A stretch of 64,000 nucleotides of DNA from Planctomycetota bacterium (GTDB lineage Bacteria > Planctomycetota > Phycisphaerae > Phycisphaerales > UBA1924): contig JAFIFX010000001.1 in NCBI GenBank assembly GCA_020831805.1, positions 419,559-483,558 of the forward strand, written 5' to 3'. Within the stretch, counting starts at the first letter, position 1. Each line of letters starts with the position of its first letter. Positions 36,582 to 45,804 of this stretch are shown here, piece by piece. A program made the translations under genes and the position numbers. Below the pieces are notes generated by a model. That model saw only the letters and a list, made by a program, of their open reading frames with translations. It ran no database searches and was not told the origin of the DNA.

Positions 36582-37858
36582 CGGTCGCCTCCCCGGTTCC
36601 GCGGGTCGTCGCCCGGGGCGTCTTCGTCATCCGCGGGCTGGTCGAGCAGGGAACCGATCACGCTGTCGTCCACATCCTCCTCGGCGGGGGCGCCGGGGGC
36701 GGGACGCCTGGCGGGCCCGGGTGAAGGGGGCGTTTCCGGCTCATCGCGGACGAGGTCGTCGATGACGGACGAATCCGGGCCGGAGGGGGAGGCGGGCTGC
36801 TCGGGCCGGCCCGGAGCCTCGGAGGCGACGGGGGCCGGCTCGTCCTCGGACATCAGGCGATCGATGACCGACTCGGCGTCCTCGGCCCGGTCGGCCGCGC
36901 GGAGGAAGGCGGCGGTGGCGCCGCCCTGGGTCGCGCCCGAAGTGGCGGTCTGCTCGGTGCGGGCGCGTTCGACGATGCCGAGGAAGAGTTCTTCGAGCTT
37001 CTGACGCGGGGCCGCGACACGCCGGACGGACTTGAGCCCGCCTGAGCGGCGGCGGATCACCTCGTCGATCTCGGCGAGGGTTCCCTCGTCGAGGGCGTCG
37101 GCCTCGATGGTGGTGCGGTCAGTGGCGGCGAGTAGCTGCTCGCAGGTGCCCTCGCCGCGGATTTTGCCGCCGTAGAGGATGACCATGCGGTCGACGACAT
37201 CCTCGACATCCCCGAGGAGGTGGCTGGAGAGGATGATGGACTTGCCGCGGCGGCCGAGGTCGAGGATGAGGTCCTTGACCTGGCGGGTGCCGATGGGGTC
37301 GAGGCCGGTGGTCGGCTCGTCGAGGATAAGCAGGTCGGGGTCGTTGATGAGGGCCTGGGCGATGCCGATACGGCGTTGCATGCCCTTGGAGTATTCGCGG
37401 ACCTGGCGGTGCTGGGCGTGGGTCAGGCCGACCATGTCGAGCAACTCGTCGATGCGGCGCTGGCGGACCTTGTGGTCCAGGCCGAAGAGCTTGCCGTAGT
37501 AGTCGAGGGTCTCGCGGGCGTTGAGGAAGGGATAGAGGTAGGACTCCTCGGGCAGGTAGCCGACGCGCCTTTTGGTGGCGACATCGGTGGGCGGCTTGCC
37601 GAAGACCGACACCCGTCCGGAGGTCGGCTTGAGCAGGCCGAGGATGAGCTTGATGGCCGTGGATTTGCCGGAGCCGTTGGGCCCGAGCAGGCCGAAGACC
37701 TCGCGCTCGTTGACGACGAAATCGATGCCGTCCACTGCCCGGGCCCGATCCCGCATCCAGAAGTCCTTGAAGACCTTGGAGAGGCGCTGGCACGCGACAA
37801 CGGGCCGGCGGTCGCCGGTCGCGGTCGCGGATCGGATCGGGGCCGTGGCGGTGCTCAT
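36578..37858 (-). CDS. ABC transporter ATPase with acidic C-terminal extension
   Basis: The ATPase core (about residues 15-240) has Walker A GLLGPNGSGKSTAIK, signature YSKGMQRRIG, Walker B LLILDEPTTGLD and the SSHLLGDVEDV switch. The last 130 residues are an acidic, Pro/Ala-rich, low-complexity tail (for example DEPAPVASEAPGRPEQPA) that ordinary ATPases of this group do not have. It overlaps both neighbours by four bases, the SPFH gene upstream and the permease downstream, a sign of tight co-translation. Confidence 0.92.
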   Translation of the reverse strand: MSTATAPIRSATATGDRRPVVACQRLSKVFKDFWMRDRARAVDGIDFVVNEREVFGLLGPNGSGKSTAIKLILGLLKPTSGRVSVFGKPPTDVATKRRVGYLPEESYLYPFLNARETLDYYGKLFGLDHKVRQRRIDELLDMVGLTHAQHRQVREYSKGMQRRIGIAQALINDPDLLILDEPTTGLDPIGTRQVKDLILDLGRRGKSIILSSHLLGDVEDVVDRMVILYGGKIRGEGTCEQLLAATDRTTIEADALDEGTLAEIDEVIRRRSGGLKSVRRVAAPRQKLEELFLGIVERARTEQTATSGATQGGATAAFLRAADRAEDAESVIDRLMSEDEPAPVASEAPGRPEQPASPSGPDSSVIDDLVRDEPETPPSPGPARRPAPGAPAEEDVDDSVIGSLLDQPADDEDAPGDDPRNRGGDR

Positions 37859-39276
37859 TGCTCGGGTTCCTGGATGCCGCGTCGCGTGCGGAACAGATCG
37901 TCGCGGAAGCGCTGCATGCGCTCGTCGGTGGCCCGCTGGACTTCCTGACGCTTGCGCTCGCGGTCCAGCTCGCGGACGATGGCCGGGTCCTCGTTGATCA
38001 GCAGCTCGGTCATGCTGGTGCCGCGGGGCAGGTACATGGCCTGGACGAACGGCTTGGCCATGAACTCGGTCATCGCCTCGGACCAGTCGCGGGCGATCAT
38101 CAGACGGGGGTTGGATTCGAACTGGGTGAGCTTGGCGTGGAACAGGTCGCGGTCGGCGATGGCCCGGGAGACCCGCGATGAGACGACCGTGCGGGTCATC
38201 TCGAGCAGCTCGGACACCCGCCCGGAGACCAGGCCGGCGGCGTAGGCCTGCCCGTTGATCTCCGCCGGACGGCCCTCGAGCAGGGCGTCGATCTGGACCA
38301 GCAGGGTCTCGGCCTGCTCATTCTCGCCCAGCTCGATCAGACGCTCGTACTCGTTGATCGCCTCGATGAGCACATTGGCCGCGTTGCCGGCGACCTCGTT
38401 GAGGCGCTGGTCGCGGTCGAGCAGGGCCCGCTCGCGTTCCTCGCCCGCCCGCTGGGCCGCGGCCTGAACCGAGTTGAACCGCTGGACGAGGAAGATCGGG
38501 GGGAGCTTGCGCGAGAGGGTGACGCGGTCGATGGTGATGCCGCTGCCGACCTCGTCCAGCGTGCTCTGTGCGATCTCGCGGACCCGGGCCGAAACGGCCG
38601 ACTCGGCGGAGAGCTTGAGCAGGTCGTCGATCGTGACGGTGGCCATGGTCATGACGACGCCGCGGCGGACCGCGGAGCGCACGAGGCGGTCCTCCTGCTC
38701 GGGCAGGATGTTCCGGGCGTAGTCGAGGTGGTCGGTGCGCCGGTAGGTGGCGGTCCATTGGGTGTGGGCGATGTTCAGGTCGGAGGTGATGTTCGACCAG
38801 GCGCGGCCGGGGCGGAGCTTGGCCGAGCTGGAGAACTGCTCGGCCCGCGCCGCCATGGCGAGATCCTCGGTGTTGATGTTGGCGCCCTGCGGCATGAAAT
38901 CACGCCCAAGCTTGACCTCCACGCTGCCCTCGCCGATGCGGATCATCTCGCCCATCGGGTACGGCAGGTTCGGGTGGATGCCCGGGGTCAGGTTCATGGC
39001 GGTCGGCTTGCCCAGGAACACCCGGATGCCGCGCTCGCCCTCGTGGATCGTCTTGACCCCCGAGACGAAGAACATGGCGACGAGGATCACCATCGCGAAC
39101 TTGAGCAGCCCGTAGGTGAACCGCAGGGCGTCGGCCAGCGACTGGTTGGCCGGGTCCATGCGCGGGCCGCCCGCCGCGGTGCGGTCGGCGGAGCCGTCAC
39201 GCAGGCGCACCGATGCGCCGCGCGTGCTCACGGGCGTGGGGTCGGGCGTCGGGTTGCCGGGATCGATGTCGGCCAT
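37855..39276 (-). CDS. SPFH/band-7 membrane protein, HflK/HflC-like (third of three)
   Basis: This 473-residue protein has one membrane helix (about 52-72) followed by an SPFH domain: IHEGERGIRVFLGKPTAMNL, then the P-G-I-H-P-N-L-P-Y-P segment typical of HflK/HflC. The second half is the long alpha-helical stretch of band-7 proteins, with VTLSRKLPPIFLVQRFNSVQ and AAQRAGEERERALLDRDQRL. The N terminus is an extra cytoplasmic segment of about 45 residues. Its stop overlaps the ABC ATPase start. It is the band-7 protein closest to the transporter genes and so a likely physical link. Confidence 0.88.
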   Translation of the reverse strand: MADIDPGNPTPDPTPVSTRGASVRLRDGSADRTAAGGPRMDPANQSLADALRFTYGLLKFAMVILVAMFFVSGVKTIHEGERGIRVFLGKPTAMNLTPGIHPNLPYPMGEMIRIGEGSVEVKLGRDFMPQGANINTEDLAMAARAEQFSSSAKLRPGRAWSNITSDLNIAHTQWTATYRRTDHLDYARNILPEQEDRLVRSAVRRGVVMTMATVTIDDLLKLSAESAVSARVREIAQSTLDEVGSGITIDRVTLSRKLPPIFLVQRFNSVQAAAQRAGEERERALLDRDQRLNEVAGNAANVLIEAINEYERLIELGENEQAETLLVQIDALLEGRPAEINGQAYAAGLVSGRVSELLEMTRTVVSSRVSRAIADRDLFHAKLTQFESNPRLMIARDWSEAMTEFMAKPFVQAMYLPRGTSMTELLINEDPAIVRELDRERKRQEVQRATDERMQRFRDDLFRTRRGIQEPEQ

Positions 39277-39279
39277 GGA

Positions 39280-40317
39280 TCAGTTCTCCGTCCCGGCGGT
39301 TTCGGTACGACCGGCGTTCACGCGGGGCACGGGCAGGTTGGCCCCGGTGCCCTGGACGAAATCGGGGTCGAAGAGCTGCAGCCCGTAGTCGGAGGTCGAG
39401 AAGATCAGGGTGAACTTGCGGGCCATGGCGTTGCGCATCATGCTGATGTTCTGGATGAACACCGCCAGCTCGGGGTTGATGTTCTGCTCGGCGAGGTACG
39501 GCGCGGCCTCGGCCTCGCCCCGAGCCTGGATCTCGTCGGCCCGGCGGCGGGCGAAGGAGAGGATCTTCTCGGCGTTCGAGTTGGCCTCGGCGCGGATCGC
39601 CTGGGCCCGGGAGCGGCCCTCGGACTCGAACCGCTCGGCCAGCCGGTCGCGGTTGGCGCCCATCCGGGTGATGACCGACTCGGTGGTCTCCTCGGGCAGG
39701 ATGATCCGGTCGATGCCGACGGAAACGATCTCGATGCCATAGCTGGAAAGGGCCTGCTCGATCTCGCTGCCGCGCTCCAGGGCGCGGGCGACCCGCGCTT
39801 CGAGCTCCGGAAGCCTGGACGCGCCCTGGGTCGGGGTGAACAGCTCGTCCATGCGATAGCGGCTCGTCTCGCCCATGGCGGAGCGGAGCAGGTCACGGAG
39901 TACATTGTTCTCCGCGCGGGCGAAGTGATCGCTGGCCCGGTCGCCCGCGATGGAGAAGCTGCGGAAGAACTCCAGCGGATCGGTCACCCGGTATGTGAGG
40001 AAGGCCTCCATCACGATCTGGAAGTCGTCCGCGGTCTGCTGGGTCTCCGACTGGCCCTGGACCAGGCGGACCCGGCTGTCGTACTTGGTGACCTGCTGGA
40101 TCGGGTAGAACCACTTGAACTTCAGGCCCGGCTCGGTCTTGATCGAGTTCGGCCCGGCCTTGCCGAAGGTGGTCACGACGGCGACCTCGGTGAACCGCAC
40201 CGTGTAGGTGGTGCTGAACAGCACAAGCGTGATCACGATCACATACATCACGATGGCCGGGAGGCTGAGGAGTTTGCTTCGCACGGTCGTTGCTCCATCG
40301 CCCGTTTCGCCGGGCAT
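39280..40317 (-). CDS. HflC-like SPFH protein
   Basis: The 345-residue protein matches HflC in size and layout: N-terminal helix (about 18-38), then VRFTEVAVVTTFGKAG and GLKFKWFYPIQQVTKYDSR (the G-L-x-F-K-x-P..Q-V..D-x-R pattern of HflC), IEIVSVGIDRIILPEE, and the AEANSNAEKIL segment. In Proteobacteria HflC with HflK controls the FtsH protease, but ftsH is not here. It lies 10 bases after the polytopic SPFH gene and 3 bases before the third one. Confidence 0.9.
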   Translation of the reverse strand: MPGETGDGATTVRSKLLSLPAIVMYVIVITLVLFSTTYTVRFTEVAVVTTFGKAGPNSIKTEPGLKFKWFYPIQQVTKYDSRVRLVQGQSETQQTADDFQIVMEAFLTYRVTDPLEFFRSFSIAGDRASDHFARAENNVLRDLLRSAMGETSRYRMDELFTPTQGASRLPELEARVARALERGSEIEQALSSYGIEIVSVGIDRIILPEETTESVITRMGANRDRLAERFESEGRSRAQAIRAEANSNAEKILSFARRRADEIQARGEAEAAPYLAEQNINPELAVFIQNISMMRNAMARKFTLIFSTSDYGLQLFDPDFVQGTGANLPVPRVNAGRTETAGTEN

Positions 40318-40327
40318 GTTGCGGTGG

Positions 40328-42442
40328 TCAGTTGGCCAGTTCCTGGCCGGCGGTCTCGTCGAGAATGTCGCGTCCCATCATGCCGTCCTGCAGCTCCAGG
40401 CGGATGTGCAGGCCGGGGATGGAACCGGGCGTCACGAAGACGCGGGACTCTTGCATTGATTCGAGCATCGCGTCGAAATACATCTTGGAGCGGAACAGCG
40501 AGGGCGACGCGGAGTACGCGATGTCCTGCCCGCGGAGCAGCGCGGCCCGGCCGCGCTCGGACATGTGACGCTCCCAACGCTGGGCGGTGGCGCGGAGGAG
40601 CAGCTCGCCCGCACGCCCGCCGGTCTGCTCGAGCAGGCGCTGGACCCCGAGCTCAAGCTCGGTCTCCTCGACGCTGTTCTGGCCGCGGACGGCGTCGAGC
40701 TGGTTGAGCTTGTCCACGATGCGGTCGGCCAGGTCCACCGAGCCGGCGGCGGCGGTCAGGCGGGACGCCTGCTCCTTGCGGGCTTCCTCGATCAGCGCCT
40801 CGCGGTTCTGGCGTGCCTTGACGACACGCTCGAAGTTGGGCGCGACCTTCAGCGGCGGGTGCACGCCGTGGCCGCCGACGAACAGGATCTCGATGCCCGC
40901 GCCGCGCCCGTCATTGAACCTGGCGAACTCGGTCTCCAGCAGCCGCTTGAGCTGGTCAGACAGCTCGGTCCGCTTCGTCACGAGGATCTCGTCGATGCTC
41001 AGTTGGCCGACATGCTGGGTGACGACGCGGCGTCCGACCGAGGCGAGCAGCCTCTCGCGGTGCTGCGGGCTGGCGAACTCGTCGAAGAGCTTGACATCGC
41101 GGACGATGTAGTGCATGGGCACTTCGATGGCGACGAGCGCAAGCCCGCCGGGATCGGTGCCGCCGCGCATCACCGTGGTCTCCAGGCCGGCCTGGACGAT
41201 GTTCAGACGCTCCCGGGCGGTGTGGGACTCGCCCCAGAGGATCGGCTGATCGGGATCGTCCGGCGGGGCCGTTCCGAGCTGGAGCACGCGGACACCGGCG
41301 CTGGCGAACTGCTCACCCTCCGGCCCGCGCAGGGCCCGGTCGCCGACGGTGGGGATTTCAAAGGTCGAGATCGGCCAGGGCCACTTGACATGCAGGCCGG
41401 GGCCGATGTCGCCTCCCTCGCCGCGATCGCCGAAGCTGACCAGGGGGTTGGTCACCTCACCGAAGGTCACCACCAGCCCGCGCTGGTGCGGCTGGACCAC
41501 GACGACCGTGGTCAGCAACCAGGCGATGATCAGGCCCAGGGCCGCCAAGCCCGCCAGCCACCGGGAGAGGAGCTTGTAGAACCACGAGCTGGAGATATCG
41601 ACGCCGAACTGGTAGTTGACGGCCTCGCCGACCGACTCCGCAATGCGGTCGGGGGCGGCCACCATGCCCAGCAGCCGCGAGTCGAAGGCCGGACGCGGGT
41701 ACTCGCCGGCGATCCGCGGGCGGTAGAGATTCAGGACGAAGTGCAGGACGGTCTCGGCCCCGAGGATCACCAGCAGCGCCGGGACGATGTACGGCACCGC
41801 GATGGCCATCCAGTCCTGAGACAGGGCCAGCTCGAAGAACGCCGCGCTGGCGATCAGCAGGCCGATGATGGCCACGGCGACCGCTTGGGCGGCCCCGGCG
41901 CGCAGGTTCGACCAGGGCTTGAGCGTCCCCATGCCCGAGACGAACCGGGCGAAGACAAACAGCACCACTGCAAGCGAGAGGCCCAACGCCAGCGACCAAC
42001 CGGTCGGGGCGTGCAGGGCGTTGACCTTATCACCGATGTCGGACCAGCCCCGGAAGCGGATCACGCCGCCGAACAGGTTGATCCCCGCGACGACGACACC
42101 GGCGATGGGAACCACCCATTTCTGGATGAAGATCAGGCGGCGGGCGGCCACCCGGAGATCGTCGTTCTCCGAGTCGAAGGCGCTGCCGGCCGAGCCGCTG
42201 GAGGCGAGCTGCTCGGCCTCGAGGGCCTCGAGCCGCTCCCGTCGCTGCTGGTCGAAGACCAGCACCAGCGTGGCCCAGATGATGATGCCCGAGCCGAGCA
42301 GGTACACCGCGGTTCCGGCCGCGTGGTCGCCCGTGAGCCGGGAATACACGAGCAGCAGGATCGCCAGGATGGTCTGGATGACCAGTCCCAGCACGCTGAC
42401 CAGTGCCGCTTTGCGGTACGCGAGGTGATCGCCCTTGATCAT
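40328..42442 (-). CDS. Polytopic SPFH protein, HflK-like with an extra membrane domain
   Basis: The first 330 residues of this 704-residue protein hold about seven hydrophobic segments (near 12-33, 45-63, 108-128, 150-168, 187-206, 213-240 and 312-332), which is not seen in E. coli HflK. The SPFH domain follows with TTVVVVQPHQRGLVVTFGEV, HVKWPWPISTFEIPTVGDR, then IDEILVTKRTELSDQLKRLL. The late helical part contains VVKARQNREALIEEARKEQA. It is the first gene of the six-gene minus-strand operon. Fusion of a multi-helix module with a band-7 domain in a transporter operon is the oddest feature of this locus. Confidence 0.88.
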   Translation of the reverse strand: MIKGDHLAYRKAALVSVLGLVIQTILAILLLVYSRLTGDHAAGTAVYLLGSGIIIWATLVLVFDQQRRERLEALEAEQLASSGSAGSAFDSENDDLRVAARRLIFIQKWVVPIAGVVVAGINLFGGVIRFRGWSDIGDKVNALHAPTGWSLALGLSLAVVLFVFARFVSGMGTLKPWSNLRAGAAQAVAVAIIGLLIASAAFFELALSQDWMAIAVPYIVPALLVILGAETVLHFVLNLYRPRIAGEYPRPAFDSRLLGMVAAPDRIAESVGEAVNYQFGVDISSSWFYKLLSRWLAGLAALGLIIAWLLTTVVVVQPHQRGLVVTFGEVTNPLVSFGDRGEGGDIGPGLHVKWPWPISTFEIPTVGDRALRGPEGEQFASAGVRVLQLGTAPPDDPDQPILWGESHTARERLNIVQAGLETTVMRGGTDPGGLALVAIEVPMHYIVRDVKLFDEFASPQHRERLLASVGRRVVTQHVGQLSIDEILVTKRTELSDQLKRLLETEFARFNDGRGAGIEILFVGGHGVHPPLKVAPNFERVVKARQNREALIEEARKEQASRLTAAAGSVDLADRIVDKLNQLDAVRGQNSVEETELELGVQRLLEQTGGRAGELLLRATAQRWERHMSERGRAALLRGQDIAYSASPSLFRSKMYFDAMLESMQESRVFVTPGSIPGLHIRLELQDGMMGRDILDETAGQELAN

Positions 42443-42767
42443 GGGTCGGCCTGTCCTCCGCGGCGTTCGGGACGCCGGTGACGGTCGGTTGAGTGCGAGC
42501 GTCCAGGTTCATGGGTTCGGGTCGAACCGGAACGCGTCAGGGGGAGTATTGTGCCCGCATGGGAGCCCAGTGTCCACCGGGCCTCCCTACGACGACTCCC
42601 AAGGGTCGGTTCGCCTGAATGGGACCGATCCGGACCGGATCACGGAGAATCAGACCCGAGGACACCGGGATCCGCCCCGCCCAGGCCCGCCGAGGCCGGA
42701 CACCGAGGGGGCCTGCCGCCGGACAACCGACCCCCGAGCGACACCCCCCTACCATCGACCCATTCAT
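42443..42767. promoter_or_regulatory. Divergent intergenic region of the SPFH-ABC operon and the second permease
   Basis: These 325 bases must hold the promoters for both directions. A hairpin GGTTCG/CGAACC lies near 42513-42527. I could not find a sigma-70 promoter with a good match in either direction, and see no recognisable operator. There is no protein gene. Confidence 0.4.
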
Positions 42768-44279
42768 ATGACCCAGGCACTCCTCCCAATCGCCCGCAAC
42801 GCGTTCCTCGAGAGCGTCCGCCAGCCTGTTTTTCTGGTCGTCCTCCTTGCCGCGGCCCTGCTCCAGTTCCTCAACACCTGGGTGGCGGGCTTCACGATGG
42901 GCTACCGCAATGTGCCCGGCGAGGTCACGGCGGACGACAAACTGCTCCTGGATGTCTCGCTGGCCACGGTCTTCGTCTGCGGCCTCATCCTCGCCTCGTT
43001 CATCGCGACCGCCACCATCTCCCGCGAGATCGACAACAAGACCATCATGACCGTGGTCTCCAAGCCCATCGGGCGAACCACGGTGATCATCGGCAAGTTC
43101 CTCGGCGTGGCCGGGGCCATGACCGTGGCCATCGCCATCATGATCGCCATGCTGCTGATCGCCATCCGGCACGGGGTGCTGACCACCGCGGCCGATCTGG
43201 TCGATCAGCCGGTGGTGGTCTTCGGGATCGGCGGGATGCTGCTGGCCATGGCCATCGCCGCGGCCGGCAACTTTCTTTACGGATGGTCCTTCCCCCAGGC
43301 CGCGGCCCTGCTCATGCTCCCGCTGCTCTGGATCGGCTACCTGCTGATCCTGCTGGTGAGCAAAAAGTGGGAGTGGCAGCCGATCGGGACGGACTTCAAG
43401 CCGCAGATCATGCTCGCGTGCCTCTGCCTGGGCGTGGCGTTGCTGGTGATCACCTCGATCGCGGTGGCCGCCTCGACCCGGCTCGGGCAGGTCATGACCA
43501 TCGTGACCTGCATGCTCTTCTTCCTGCTCGGGCTGCTGAGCAACCACTTCGTCGGGCGTCATGTCTACCAGAACGAGCGGGTCGGCCAGGTCTCGATCGC
43601 CTTCCCGGCCTCGGGCGAGGACATCTTCGATTACCACCGTGACCAGTCGATCCCCCTCGCGGCCGCCAGGGCCGGGGTGGACCCGGATGAGTTCGAGGCC
43701 CGCGGCTTCCGCGTGTGGGACTATGTGACCGAGCGGGACATCCTGCGCATGGGACAACTGCCTGACGACCCGGTCTGGCGTGAGATCATGTTCATCGAGC
43801 CCGGGGCCGAGTACCGCATCGATCTGGTCAGCCCGCCCCGCGTTCCGATCCGCCCGGGGGACCCGATCTATTACGGAGCCTCTCCCAACGGCGTGGGCAT
43901 GGCCGTGCCCCGATTCCGGATGCCCGACCCGGACGAGGTGGCCTCGGGCCGCCCGACCTCCACGCCCGCGCTGATCGTCAAGGAAGTGCTGGACCTGACC
44001 CTGATCGTTCGGCAGACCGGGCGTGAGGCCGTGCCCGTGGCGCGCCCGCCGCTAACGCGGGATTCGGTGTTCATCACGCCGACCGAGATCCACTATGTCG
44101 CGCTGGGGATCTGGGGGCTGATCCCGAACATGCAGACCTACTGGATGCTCGACGCGATCACCCAGGCCCAGCCGATCCCGCCCAGCCATGTCGGGCTGGT
44201 GCTGATCTACGGGGTGTTCCAGATCATGGTCTTCCTGGCCCTGGCGGTGCTGCTCTTCGAGGGCCGGGATGTCGGGTGA
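42768..44279 (+). CDS. ABC-2 type permease, divergent from the SPFH-ABC operon
   Basis: The 503-residue protein has a first helix (about 17-36), further helices at about 65-83, 115-133, 150-170, 180-200, 220-240 and 245-262, and a last helix at about 475-495. The motif EIDNKTIMTVVSKPIGRTT then IIGKFLGVAG matches the K-P...GK-x-x-G element of the permease at 34623-36581, so the two are probably related subunits. A soluble domain of about 190 residues sits before the last helix. It has no ATPase gene next to it and may use the one at 36578-37858. It ends three bases before a convergent gene. Confidence 0.85.
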   Translation: MTQALLPIARNAFLESVRQPVFLVVLLAAALLQFLNTWVAGFTMGYRNVPGEVTADDKLLLDVSLATVFVCGLILASFIATATISREIDNKTIMTVVSKPIGRTTVIIGKFLGVAGAMTVAIAIMIAMLLIAIRHGVLTTAADLVDQPVVVFGIGGMLLAMAIAAAGNFLYGWSFPQAAALLMLPLLWIGYLLILLVSKKWEWQPIGTDFKPQIMLACLCLGVALLVITSIAVAASTRLGQVMTIVTCMLFFLLGLLSNHFVGRHVYQNERVGQVSIAFPASGEDIFDYHRDQSIPLAAARAGVDPDEFEARGFRVWDYVTERDILRMGQLPDDPVWREIMFIEPGAEYRIDLVSPPRVPIRPGDPIYYGASPNGVGMAVPRFRMPDPDEVASGRPTSTPALIVKEVLDLTLIVRQTGREAVPVARPPLTRDSVFITPTEIHYVALGIWGLIPNMQTYWMLDAITQAQPIPPSHVGLVLIYGVFQIMVFLALAVLLFEGRDVG

Positions 44280-44282
44280 GGC

Positions 44283-45728
44283 CTAGGCCCGCCCGGCGAT
44301 GGCCCGGGCGTAGGACTTGACGCACTTCTCCGCCGCCCCATCCCAGTTGATCGCCCGCAGCTCGAACCGGCCGTGCTCGCGCAGCGTCTGGCCCAGCGGC
44401 GGGTAACGCAGCACCGCCACGATCTTGTTGGCCATCTCGTCGGTGTCCCAGAAATCCACCTTGAGGCAGTGCGTGAGAATCTCCGACACGCCCGACTGCT
44501 TGGACACGATCACCGGCACATCGTTGCGCATCGCCTCCAGCGGGGCGATGCCGAACGGCTCGGACACGCTGGGCATCACATAGCAGTCCGCCATCCGGAA
44601 CACCCGGTCCACATCGCGCCCCCGCAGGAAGCCGGTGAAGAGCACTTTGTGCCCGATGCCCAGCGACGCGGCCTCCTCGATCATCTTGACGGCCATGTCC
44701 CCCGACCCCGCGACCACGAACTTGACCTTGTCGTCGACCTCGAGCACCCGCTTCGCCGCACGGATGAAATACTCCGGGCCCTTCTGCATCGTGATGCGGC
44801 CGAGGAACAGCACGATCTTCTCGTCGCGCTCGATGGCCATGCCCTGCTTGGGCTGGACATTGTCCTGGTCGACGCCGTTGTAGACCACGTCGATGCGGTC
44901 CTCCGGCACGCCGTAACGCCGGTGCACGATGGACTTCGTCAGACGGGACACCGCGATCACCCGGTCCGCCGCGTTCAGGCCCGCCCGCTCGATATCAGCC
45001 ACCTGCCGGTTCACATGCTCACCGGACCGGTCGTACTCGGTCGCGTGGATATGGCAGACCAGCGGCTTGCCGGTCAGGGCCCGCAGGGTCACGCCCGCCG
45101 CGTAGGCCAGCCAGTCGTGGGCGTGGATGACATCGAATCGCTCGTGAACCCCCAGCGCGGCCGCCAAACCGGCGTAGCGCTGCGCATCGCCGAAGAGATC
45201 CCCGCCGTAGCCCCCCTCGCTGGCGCCCATGTGCTCGAGCGAGCCGAGCACCTCGTCCATCGCCGCGGCCAGCTCGGCCGCCGACGAGCTCTTCAGGGCC
45301 GCCAACCGGTCCGGACGGCCCACGGCCCCCGAGGCCCGATGCAGCCGGTCGACCACCCGGTTGAGGGTGTCGTCTAGGTCCACGCCCGGGTAGGGATGGG
45401 CCGTCACCGGCGGTTCGGCCTGATCCGGATCCATGGGCCTGGGCGGAGCCTCCGCCACGGACGCCCCGGACCCCGCCAGCACCCCCACCGCCCGCGGGGC
45501 GGGCGCGCCGGTCGCCGCCCGGCGCCGGACCTCCTCGGCCCGGGCCCGGAGCGTGTGCGGCCCCAACAGCGTCACATGTGTTTCCAGCCCGTCCGGCACA
45601 GACTGCGGCAGCACGAACAGCACCTCGTGCCCGTGATTGACCAGGCCCTTGGTCAGTCCGTGGCACGCGGTGCCCAAGCCACCCGCGAGAAACGGCGGGA
45701 ACTCCCAACCCAGCATGAAGATCCGCAT
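44283..45728 (-). CDS. Glycosyltransferase family 4 protein, glycogen-synthase-like
   Basis: The 481-residue GT-B enzyme opens with MRIFMLGWEFPPFLAGGLG, the glycine-rich donor loop of glycogen-synthase-like proteins. Then come FDVIHAHDWLAYAAG and the C-terminal Rossmann half with IVLFLGRITMQKGPEYFIRA and the E-x7-E motif in SVSEPFGIAPLEAM. A variable insert of about 100 residues after position 70 contains Pro/Ala-rich stretches. It transfers a sugar from a nucleotide donor; the acceptor is unknown. The start is the ATG ending at 45728. It could belong with the small gene 76 bases upstream. Confidence 0.9.
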   Translation of the reverse strand: MRIFMLGWEFPPFLAGGLGTACHGLTKGLVNHGHEVLFVLPQSVPDGLETHVTLLGPHTLRARAEEVRRRAATGAPAPRAVGVLAGSGASVAEAPPRPMDPDQAEPPVTAHPYPGVDLDDTLNRVVDRLHRASGAVGRPDRLAALKSSSAAELAAAMDEVLGSLEHMGASEGGYGGDLFGDAQRYAGLAAALGVHERFDVIHAHDWLAYAAGVTLRALTGKPLVCHIHATEYDRSGEHVNRQVADIERAGLNAADRVIAVSRLTKSIVHRRYGVPEDRIDVVYNGVDQDNVQPKQGMAIERDEKIVLFLGRITMQKGPEYFIRAAKRVLEVDDKVKFVVAGSGDMAVKMIEEAASLGIGHKVLFTGFLRGRDVDRVFRMADCYVMPSVSEPFGIAPLEAMRNDVPVIVSKQSGVSEILTHCLKVDFWDTDEMANKIVAVLRYPPLGQTLREHGRFELRAINWDGAAEKCVKSYARAIAGRA

Positions 45729-45804
45729 CGATCGGTTCTCCAGTCGGCTCCCGGCGTTCGCTTTCGCACCGCGGCCCAGCCACTCGTCAGCCGTTCCCGG
45801 CGTT

